NCBI GenBank assembly: GCA_900772695.1
Contig: CAAGRO010000314.1
Coordinates: 1 to 5,711, forward strand
Source of the DNA: an uncultured Oribacterium sp.
GTDB lineage: Bacteria > Bacillota > Clostridia > Lachnospirales > Lachnospiraceae
Length of the DNA stretch: 5,711 bases
Direction: 5' to 3'
Below are positions 1-4,258 of this stretch, in pieces (position 1 is the stretch's first letter; every line of letters starts with the position of its first letter). The notes beneath the pieces were generated by a model. The model was given only the letters and a program-made list of their open reading frames with translations. It was not told the origin of the DNA and ran no database searches. Both the position numbers and the translations under genes were made by a program.

Positions 1-4
1 AAAC

Positions 5-460
5 TCAGTCCTGCCGCCCCGGCACGGTCTGCACGAAATTCTGAATCATCTGCAGCTTCTGGTACTCCACGCTGTCCTCGATGCCCGGCAGCTTCATGTA
101 GTGCTCCTTGAGCTTCTCGAAGGTCTCCGGACTCAGCACATGCTCGATCCGGCAGGCATCCTGCCCAGCCGTATACGCACTCACCCCGAGCCGCACCAGC
201 ATATTCGTGATGACCACATGCTTCTCATAGGTCGACTTCGCCGCCGCCATCCCGGCCTCCGTCAGCGCGATGTAGCCATTGCCATCCACCGTGATCATCC
301 CCTCCTCACGCAGATGCTTCATCGCCACCGAAACCGACGGCTTCGAAAATCCCAGCAGATTCGCGATATCGATGGAACGCACCACCTGCTGACTCATCGC
401 CAGCATCAGAATACTCTCCAGATAATTCTCCGACGACTCATGTGTCGCATATGTGCTCAT
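5..460 (-). CDS. DtxR/MntR-family metal-dependent transcriptional regulator (probably iron-responsive)
   Basis: A 151-residue cytoplasmic repressor expected to bind DNA when loaded with a divalent metal. An N-terminal winged helix-turn-helix spans about residues 10-70 (recognition helix near SKPSVSVAMKHL, 39-50), followed by the helical metal-binding and dimerisation domain. There is no C-terminal SH3-like domain, so its architecture is the short MntR type. Aligning by eye, the ligands of the family fall on Asn12 (Asp8 in Bacillus MntR, Met10 in DtxR), Glu15, His81, Cys103, Glu106 and His107. Cys at 103 is the DtxR/IdeR state (Cys102), where MntR has Glu, which argues for Fe(II). The ATG at 460 is preceded by AAAAGGAG (468-475) at 7 nt. 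It is divergent from the feo operon across a region full of TTAG/CTAA dyads, so it very likely controls feo. The family assignment is firm; the metal preference is inferred. Confidence 0.93.
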   Translation of the reverse strand: MSTYATHESSENYLESILMLAMSQQVVRSIDIANLLGFSKPSVSVAMKHLREEGMITVDGNGYIALTEAGMAAAKSTYEKHVVITNMLVRLGVSAYTAGQDACRIEHVLSPETFEKLKEHYMKLPGIEDSVEYQKLQMIQNFVQTVPGRQD

Positions 461-509
461 ATCAAAACTCCTTTTCAGAAACTTGAAGATTTCATCATGT
501 ATCCTCGAT

Positions 510-518
510 AGTATAACA
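510..518 (-). promoter_or_regulatory. Extended -10 promoter of the DtxR-family regulator
   Basis: Read on the minus strand, TATACT (510-515) is preceded directly by TGT (516-518), giving a TGn-TATACT extended -10. No convincing -35 lies 16-18 bp upstream, which is usual for extended -10 promoters. Transcription would start near position 503, leaving a leader of about 40 nt before the ATG. No TTAG/CTAA dyad overlaps it; the nearest is about 80 bp away, so tight autoregulation from these boxes is not obvious. Confidence 0.5.
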
Positions 519-597
519 CATCTGAGCGGATATCCGGAACTATAACTGCCAATGCATCTGCCGGTACCGCATCACTTCGCACCGCCATGCTTCGAAA

Positions 598-613
598 GTT
601 AGATATAACTAAT
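598..613. promoter_or_regulatory. DtxR-like operator dyad A
   Basis: GTTAGATATAACTAAT contains TTAG-N6-CTAA (599-612) and an overlapping imperfect GTTA/TAAC dyad. TTAG/CTAA arms are the core of the DtxR/IdeR iron box (TTAGGTTAGSCTAACCTAA). It lies about 20 bp upstream of the feo -35 element, between the two divergent genes. Confidence 0.5.
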
Positions 614-630
614 TATTTTGACGAAAGCTA

Positions 631-664
631 TTGACTTGAAAAAAAGTTAGTGCTAACTTACTAA
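631..664 (+). promoter_or_regulatory. Promoter of the feo operon
   Basis: TTGACT (631-636) and TAACTT (654-659) are separated by 17 bp, a sigma-A-like arrangement with a good -35 and a modest -10. A staggered alternative, TTGAAA (636-641) with TACTAA (659-664), also has a 17-bp spacer. Both place the start near 666-671 and leave a leader of roughly 45 nt before the 717 ATG or 150 nt before feoA. The -10 is embedded in operator dyad B, which suits repression by occlusion. Confidence 0.55.
644..659. promoter_or_regulatory. DtxR-like operator dyad B over the feo -10
   Basis: AAGTTAG-TG-CTAACTT is a perfect inverted repeat with 7-bp arms and a 2-nt centre. The inner TTAG/CTAA matches the core of the DtxR/IdeR iron box, although the known box has a 1-nt centre. 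It covers the spacer and -10 of the predicted feo promoter. A further CTAA lies at 661-664. It is the strongest palindrome in the intergenic region and the best candidate for the principal repressor site. Confidence 0.65.
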
Positions 665-671
665 CGTGAAG

Positions 672-700
672 TTAGGCCCATCTAATTAGACGGGACTAAT
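672..700. promoter_or_regulatory. Tandem operator dyads C and D
   Basis: Two TTAG-N6-CTAA dyads of 14 bp lie head to tail without a gap: TTAGGCCCATCTAA (672-685) and TTAGACGGGACTAA (686-699). They share the N6 spacing of dyad A. They lie just downstream of the predicted start, where a bound repressor would block elongation or early initiation. A CTAAC-N5-GTTAG dyad (661-675) overlaps the first one. The assignment to the neighbouring regulator is inference from position and half-site sequence. Confidence 0.5.
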
Positions 701-716
701 TTATATTTCTATGTAG

Positions 717-818
717 ATGTGGCGGTCTCATCAGGCACCGGACAGCGGCGCCGTTGATGAGAAAATCCGGAGCCTGCTTCGGCGCGGCCATGAACATCAT
801 GTAAAGGAGGTACGATGA
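717..818 (+). CDS. Possible 33-residue leader protein overlapping the feoA start
   Basis: An ATG at 717, placed directly after an in-frame TAG, opens a 33-codon frame ending at TGA 816-818, which overlaps the ATGATG start of feoA. That arrangement is typical of translational coupling. The peptide is hydrophilic and charged: it contains APDSGAVDEKIRSLLRRG, then a His-rich stretch GHEHHVKEV close to the C terminus. Codon third positions look like those of the neighbouring genes, and the segment is GC-rich in contrast to the AT-rich operator region before it. Against it, there is no recognisable Shine-Dalgarno before 717. I do not recognise the family. The four His residues invite a metal-sensing leader idea, but that is speculation; it may simply be untranslated leader. 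Confidence 0.4.
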   Translation: MWRSHQAPDSGAVDEKIRSLLRRGHEHHVKEVR

Positions 819-1033
819 TGCCATTATCGATGGGAACACAGGGTGAAGAATATGAGATCCAGCGCATCGGAGGAAATGATAAGACACAGCATTTCCTGGA
901 GTCACTTGGATTCTATGCCGGAGGCAAAGTAAAGATCGTTTCCTGTAATCGCGGCAATCTGATCGTACAGGTAAAGGAGTCGAGACTGGCACTGGACGAG
1001 ACGATGGCCCGCAAGGTTATGATCAGTGCGTAA
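818..1033 (+). CDS. feoA: FeoA-family ferrous iron transport protein, copy 1
   Basis: A small cytoplasmic SH3-like protein of 71 residues, known in the family as a partner of FeoB needed for efficient Fe(II) uptake, acting at the inner face of the membrane. The family pattern is clear: an N-terminal strand (MPLSMGTQGEEYEIQRIGG), a helix around FLESLGFYAGGKV, then strands carrying GNLIVQVKESRLALDETMAR, the last matching the usual FeoA close. The AAAGGAGG at 803-810 is 7 nt from the ATG at 818 and only 4 nt from the one at 815, so I prefer 818; starting at 815 would add one Met. It is the first recognised gene of the feo operon, directly after the possible leader ORF, and 55 nt before the second feoA. 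Confidence 0.92.
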   Translation: MPLSMGTQGEEYEIQRIGGNDKTQHFLESLGFYAGGKVKIVSCNRGNLIVQVKESRLALDETMARKVMISA

Positions 1034-1045
1034 ATACGTATAATC

Positions 1046-1060
1046 CGCAGCGTGCCTGCG
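1046..1060 (+). other. Small hairpin between the two feoA genes
   Basis: CGCAG (1046-1050), a 5-nt loop CGTGC, then CTGCG (1056-1060), followed by CTTTATAG rather than a U-run. The stem is only 5 bp. It could modestly affect RNA stability or the balance between the two feoA genes, but does not look like a terminator. A TATAAT hexamer sits just before it at 1039-1044. Confidence 0.3.
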
Positions 1061-1088
1061 CTTTATAGATATAGAGGAGGAAACAGAG

Positions 1089-1319
1089 TTGAAGACATTA
1101 AGAGAGGTTCAGCCGGGTGAGGACTGCGTCGTAGCGAAGATCACCGGCGAGGGTGCCATCAAGAGAAGAATCATGGATATGGGTATCACGAAGGGAACGA
1201 CCCTTCATGTGCGTAAGGCAGCGCCGCTCGGCGATCCGATCGAGATCACCGTTCGTGGCTACGAGCTTTCCGTCCGGAAGGCCGACGCCGAGATGGTACA
1301 GGTCGAGACGAAGGCCTGA
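1089..1319 (+). CDS. feoA: FeoA-family ferrous iron transport protein, copy 2
   Basis: A second stand-alone FeoA of 76 residues, starting at TTG (1089), with a strong GAGGAGG site (1074-1080) 8 nt upstream that fixes the start. It follows the classic FeoA pattern more closely than copy 1: LREVQPGEDCVVAKITGEGAIKRR is split here as LREVQPGEDCVVAKI then the RRIMDMGITKGTTL helix, with PLGDPIEITVRGYELSVRK as the conserved closing strands (LSxRK motif). It is clearly divergent from copy 1 in sequence, so this is not a recent duplication. It is probably the FeoB partner in the usual sense, while copy 1 may have a separate or heterotypic role (inference). It lies 55 nt after copy 1 and 180 nt before feoB, in the same direction. 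Confidence 0.93.
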   Translation: MKTLREVQPGEDCVVAKITGEGAIKRRIMDMGITKGTTLHVRKAAPLGDPIEITVRGYELSVRKADAEMVQVETKA

Positions 1320-1331
1320 GCACAGCAGATC

Positions 1332-1438
1332 CTGAGCGGGCGGTGCCCGGCTTCGACGTCCGGTGCCTGCCGGAACTGAGCGGGCGGTGCCTGACTTCGA
1401 CGTCCGGTGCCTGTCAGAACTGAGCGGGCGGTGCCCGG
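1332..1438 (+). repeat. 44-bp tandem repeat, 2.4 copies, with a covarying stem
   Basis: The units are 1332-1375, 1376-1419 and a partial third at 1420-1438, each starting CTGAGCGGGCGGTGCC. Units 1 and 2 differ at only four positions, and these form two compensating pairs: CCGGC (1347-1351) with GCCGG (1369-1373) in unit 1 becomes CTGAC (1391-1395) with GTCAG (1413-1417) in unit 2. The 17-nt loop between the arms is identical. The hexamer GGTGCC recurs five times at alternating 20 and 24 nt intervals. The period of 44 is not a multiple of three, so it is unlikely to be coding. It fills most of the feoA-feoB spacer, where a structured RNA could affect feoB expression or mRNA processing. Confidence 0.75.
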
Positions 1439-1450
1439 ATGGAAGCATTG

Positions 1451-1467
1451 GCCACGGAGGACGTGGC
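1451..1467 (+). other. Small hairpin upstream of feoB
   Basis: GCCAC (1451-1455) and GTGGC (1463-1467) flank a 7-nt loop GGAGGAC that displays a GGAGG core. It is not the feoB ribosome binding site, which lies downstream at 1484-1491. The left arm belongs to the sequence CATTGGCCAC (1446-1455), repeated downstream of feoB at 3766-3775. Confidence 0.35.
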
Positions 1468-1499
1468 GGAGAATGAAAATCTTAGAGGGGGAAAATCAA

Positions 1500-3707
1500 A
1501 TGGCAATCACGATTGCACTCGCAGGTAATCCGAACTGCGGTAAGACGACGCTGTTTAACCAGCTGACCGGATCCAACCAGTACGTTGGTAACTGGCCGGG
1601 CGTTACAGTAGAGAAGAAGGAAGGTAAGCTGAAGGGCCACGCAGATGTGACCATCGCCGATCTTCCGGGTATTTATTCACTTTCTCCATACACACTGGAG
1701 GAGGTGGTTGCGCGAAACTACCTCATCAACACGAAGCCGGACGCGATCCTGAACATCGTGGATGGTACGAACCTCGAGCGTAACCTGTACCTCACCACGC
1801 AGCTCAAGGAGCTCGGAATTCCAGTGGTGATGGCGGTCAACATGATGGATGTCGTAGAGAAGAACGGCGACCAGATCCGCCTCGACCAGATCGAGAAGTA
1901 CCTCGGCTGTAAGGCAGTGAAGATTTCCGCACTGAACGGTACGGGCATCAAGGAGGCGACCGAGCTCGCGATCCACGAGGCGCAGACCGGTTCCACCGAG
2001 ATCGTGCACAGCTTCTCAAATGAAGTGATGGATGCGATCCTCCAGATCGAGGAGAAGATCGCCGCGTATGTTCCGGAGGGCGAGAAGCGCTTCTTCGCCG
2101 TCAAGCTCTTCGAGCGTGATGACAAGATCCGCCACGAGATGATCGGTGCCGGCCAGAACGTGGATGTTGAGTCCGTCATCGCGGCTGTTGAGAAGGCAGA
2201 GGATGACGACGCCGAGTCCATCATCACGAACGAGCGTTATGCCTACATTCAGAACATGATCGCCGCGGCGTACACGAAGAAGCATGTCGGCAAGCTGTCC
2301 ACCTCCGACCGGATCGACAGCATCGTCACGAACCGTTTCCTGGCGCTTCCGATCTTCGCAGCCGTGATGTGGCTCGTATACTACATCTCCATCTCGACGA
2401 TCGGTGCGATCGGTACCGACTGGGTCAATGATGTCCTGTTCGGTTCCGACCCGTGGTCCTTCTTCGGCCTCTGCGAGCTGCCGTCGATCCCGGGCCTCTT
2501 CGAGGGAATCCTCAGTGCACTCGGCACCGGTGAGGTATTAACAAGCCTCGTCCTCGACGGTATCGTCGCAGGTATCGGTGCGGTGCTCGGCTTCCTGCCG
2601 CAGATGCTCGTCCTGTTCTTCTTCCTCGCCTTCCTCGAGGGCTGTGGATACATGGCGAGAATCGCCTTCATCCTGGATCGAATCTTCCGTCGCTTCGGTC
2701 TCTCTGGCAAGTCCTTTATCCCGATGCTGATCGGCTCCGGCTGCGGCGTTCCGGGTGTCATGGCTTCGAGAACGATCGAGAACGAGCGTGACCGTCGTAT
2801 GACGATTATGACCACGACCTTCATTCCGTGCTCCGCGAAGCTTCCGATCATCGCCCTCCTCGCAGGTGCGGTATTCGGCGGTGCTTCCTGGATTGCACCA
2901 TCCGCATACTTCCTCGGCATCGCAGCCATCATCTTCTCCGGTATCGTACTGAAGAAGACGAAGTGGTTCGCAGGTGACCCGGCTCCGTTCGTTATGGAGC
3001 TTCCGGCGTACCACCTGCCACGTCCGATCGACATCCTGAAGTCCATGTATGAGCGTGGTTCCTCCTTCGTAAAGAAGGCCGGCTCCATCATCCTTCTGTC
3101 CACCATCGCGGTCTGGTTCGCCTCCTCCTTCGGTATGCAGGACGGCCAGTTCGGCATGGTCGACATGGACAACTCCATCCTCGCTGCCATCGGTAACGCG
3201 ATCGCCTGGATCTTCACACCGCTTGGCTGGCCGGACTGGAAGTCCGCAGTGGCGGCTGTCACCGGTCTCATCGCCAAGGAGAACGTCGTCGGTACCTTCG
3301 GTATCCTCTTCCACTATGAGGGTGCAGAGGAGCTCGCCGAGGCAGGCGACCAGATCTGGAACCTCGTACAGGCCAACTACTCCGGTGCCGCTGCCGGTTA
3401 CAGCTTCCTCGCTTTCAACCTGCTCTGCGCACCTTGCTTCGCAGCGATCGGCGCGATCCGTCGTGAGATGAACAACGCGAAGTGGACCTGGAGAGCGATC
3501 GGCTGGGAGTGCGGCCTCGCGTACTGCGTCGGCATGGTGATCTACCAGATCGGCGGCCTCTTCACCGGTGAAGCACACTTCGGTATCTTCACCATCATCG
3601 CCATCGCCCTCGTCGTCCTCGGCATCTGGGCCCTGGTTCGCCCGTACCACGAAGCAACGGAGCTTTCCGATAAGTTTGACTCCGTCGCCGCCGCGGCACA
3701 GAAGTAA
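1500..3707 (+). CDS. feoB: Ferrous iron transport protein B (GTPase-coupled Fe(II) permease)
   Basis: An inner-membrane Fe(II) uptake protein of 735 residues, near the usual size of the family. The N-terminal G domain shows G1 GNPNCGKT (9-16), switch I NWPGVTVE with Thr36 (G2), G3 DLPG (54-57), G4 NMMD (114-117) and G5 SAL (143-145). A helical GDI-like linker follows to about 270, then the membrane domain starting near FLALPIFAAVMWLVYY. Conserved gate motifs are present: GSGCGVPG with Cys415, PCSAKLP with Cys444, KENVVG (593-598), and LLCAPC with Cys643 and Cys646. The start is the ATG at 1500, because AGAGGGGG (1484-1491) sits 8 nt before it and FeoB proteins begin just ahead of the P-loop; an upstream in-frame ATG at 1407 lies inside the tandem repeat and gives a non-family extension. 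It forms the core of the feo operon, behind two feoA genes. Confidence 0.98.
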   Translation: MAITIALAGNPNCGKTTLFNQLTGSNQYVGNWPGVTVEKKEGKLKGHADVTIADLPGIYSLSPYTLEEVVARNYLINTKPDAILNIVDGTNLERNLYLTTQLKELGIPVVMAVNMMDVVEKNGDQIRLDQIEKYLGCKAVKISALNGTGIKEATELAIHEAQTGSTEIVHSFSNEVMDAILQIEEKIAAYVPEGEKRFFAVKLFERDDKIRHEMIGAGQNVDVESVIAAVEKAEDDDAESIITNERYAYIQNMIAAAYTKKHVGKLSTSDRIDSIVTNRFLALPIFAAVMWLVYYISISTIGAIGTDWVNDVLFGSDPWSFFGLCELPSIPGLFEGILSALGTGEVLTSLVLDGIVAGIGAVLGFLPQMLVLFFFLAFLEGCGYMARIAFILDRIFRRFGLSGKSFIPMLIGSGCGVPGVMASRTIENERDRRMTIMTTTFIPCSAKLPIIALLAGAVFGGASWIAPSAYFLGIAAIIFSGIVLKKTKWFAGDPAPFVMELPAYHLPRPIDILKSMYERGSSFVKKAGSIILLSTIAVWFASSFGMQDGQFGMVDMDNSILAAIGNAIAWIFTPLGWPDWKSAVAAVTGLIAKENVVGTFGILFHYEGAEELAEAGDQIWNLVQANYSGAAAGYSFLAFNLLCAPCFAAIGAIRREMNNAKWTWRAIGWECGLAYCVGMVIYQIGGLFTGEAHFGIFTIIAIALVVLGIWALVRPYHEATELSDKFDSVAAAAQK

Positions 3708-3723
3708 TTTCAGAAGTACATTC

Positions 3724-3773
3724 GGCCAATGTCTCCGGGCACCACGCAGATGGTGCAGCCGGAGACATTGGCC
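3724..3773 (+). other. Long hairpin after feoB
   Basis: GGCCAATGTCTCCGG (3724-3738) pairs perfectly with 3759-3773 over 15 bp, and an inner 5-bp stem GCACC/GGTGC (3739-3743, 3752-3756) stacks on it, broken only by an AG bulge (3757-3758), with an 8-nt loop. It begins 16 nt after the feoB stop. No U-run follows on the plus strand, only ACAGAAAAATC, so it does not look like a standard terminator for feoB. An RNA-stabilising or processing structure protecting the feoB message, or a repetitive palindrome, fits better. Its 5' arm, reverse-complemented, reappears upstream of feoB at 1430-1453. Confidence 0.7.
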
Positions 3774-3789
3774 ACAGAAAAATCAGGCG

Positions 3790-3829
3790 GATGCTTCCTG
3801 GACGACGATGCTCACGGGAATGAAGCATC
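3790..3829 (+). other. Second hairpin between feoB and the small membrane gene
   Basis: GATGCTTC (3790-3797) pairs with GAAGCATC (3822-3829) over 8 bp with a 24-nt loop that can pair further through TTCC/GGAA in an alternative fold. It ends 8 nt before the ribosome binding site of the next gene. It could damp read-through or tune translation of the small protein. No U-run follows. Confidence 0.4.
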
Positions 3830-3849
3830 ATCCTCAGAAAGGAGGAAAT

Positions 3850-4065
3850 ATGGGAGATCTCATCGTGGGAGGACTGATCGCACTTATGGTGATCCTCATC
3901 CTCCGAAGTCTTCATAAGGCTGTCGCGAAAAGCGGCGCCTGCGCGTTCTGCAGCTACGCGAAAAAGGGCTGCGACCACGTCGGCCATCACGAGCTCGACC
4001 TCGAACAGGCCGAAAGCCGCCTGAACGCCACGCAGAAAGCGATCCTCGCGAAGCATCGCAGGTGA
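3850..4065 (+). CDS. FeoB-associated Cys-rich membrane protein
   Basis: A 71-residue single-pass membrane protein placed right after feoB, as FeoB-associated small proteins usually are in Firmicutes. Residues 4-18 (LIVGGLIALMVILIL) form one membrane helix. A basic RSLHKAVAK segment follows, then a Cys/His cluster: Cys31, Cys34, Cys41, His43, His46 and His47 (CAFC, GCDHVGHH), able to bind metal. The C-terminal third is a charged amphipathic helix (LDLEQAESRLNATQKAIL). The ribosome site AAAGGAGG (3838-3845) fixes the ATG at 3850; upstream in-frame extensions run back into feoB in another frame and are not real. Position and architecture point to the FeoB_associated family, proposed to help FeoB assembly or iron handover, but its mechanism is not established. 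The CxxC-x6-C-x-H arrangement is sparser in Cys than many relatives. Confidence 0.82.
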   Translation: MGDLIVGGLIALMVILILRSLHKAVAKSGACAFCSYAKKGCDHVGHHELDLEQAESRLNATQKAILAKHRR

Positions 4066-4079
4066 GTTTATAAAAAATG

Positions 4080-4150
4080 AATGGGGTCTGACCCCCTTAC
4101 GAAATCCTTAAGAAATCCTTAGGGCCATCGTAAGGGGGTCGGACCCCATT
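4080..4150 (+). repeat. Long palindrome with GGGGTC/GACCCC tips
   Basis: The left arm 4080-4102 and right arm 4128-4150 pair over 23 bp, the only non-Watson-Crick pair being a G-U at 4089/4141. Each arm begins or ends AATGGGGTC and reads through a run of five C or G. The 25-nt loop contains a direct repeat, GAAATCCTTA, at 4101-4110 and 4112-4121. It separates the feo locus from the lactonase operon and could stop plus-strand transcription only weakly, since AAATTT follows. On the minus strand the palindrome is followed by a TTTTTT run (4072-4077 complement). GGGGTC-tipped hairpins like this recur as dispersed palindromes in many bacteria, so a mobile or REP-like element is possible. Confidence 0.7.
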
Positions 4151-4177
4151 AAATTTCGAGCGGACACATCGTTATCG

Positions 4178-4207
4178 TTGTAACAGGCGCGTAAACTGTG
4201 ATAAAAT
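4178..4207 (+). promoter_or_regulatory. Promoter of the lactonase-aroC unit
   Basis: TTGTAA (4178-4183), an 18-bp spacer and TAAAAT (4202-4207), the latter preceded by TGA to make an extended -10 (TGATAAAAT, 4199-4207). A start near 4214 leaves a leader of about 45 nt before the 4259 ATG. It lies after the palindrome at 4080-4150, consistent with a new transcription unit. No TTAG/CTAA iron-type dyad is seen here. Confidence 0.55.
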
Positions 4208-4258
4208 AGATACAATTTTATGAGAAGTACGCCCGAAAGGACGTCGAGAGGGGCAGAA

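Noticed and set aside
540..597. Extra gene or element in the intergenic region
   Set aside because: There is no plausible frame, dyad or promoter between the regulator promoter and dyad A; nothing supportable was seen.
696..992. Minus-strand frame opposite feoA copy 1 and its leader
   Set aside because: It has no family features or ribosome site and overlaps both the operator cluster and feoA.
1332..1438. CRISPR array
   Set aside because: Units are contiguous and nearly identical along their whole 44 bp, with no unique spacers, and there are no cas genes.
1407..1499. Upstream start for feoB giving 31 extra residues
   Set aside because: The extension lies in the tandem repeat region, is rich in Arg and Trp, lacks a ribosome site, and does not resemble FeoB N termini; the ATG at 1500 has a good site. 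The ATG at 1473 is also poorly spaced from GGAG.
2538..3650. Long minus-strand open frame inside feoB
   Set aside because: The product is extremely rich in Asp, Glu, Arg and Gly with no family pattern, and it lies antisense to the well-conserved FeoB membrane domain. It is a by-product of GC-rich codons.
3724..3773. Rho-independent terminator for feoB
   Set aside because: The stem is strong but the plus-strand sequence after it is ACAGAAAAATC with no U-run, and the FeoB-associated gene follows in the same direction.
4220..4258. Upstream start for the lactonase
   Set aside because: There is no ribosome binding site before 4220, the predicted transcription start is only a few bases upstream, and the family fold begins after the ATG at 4259.
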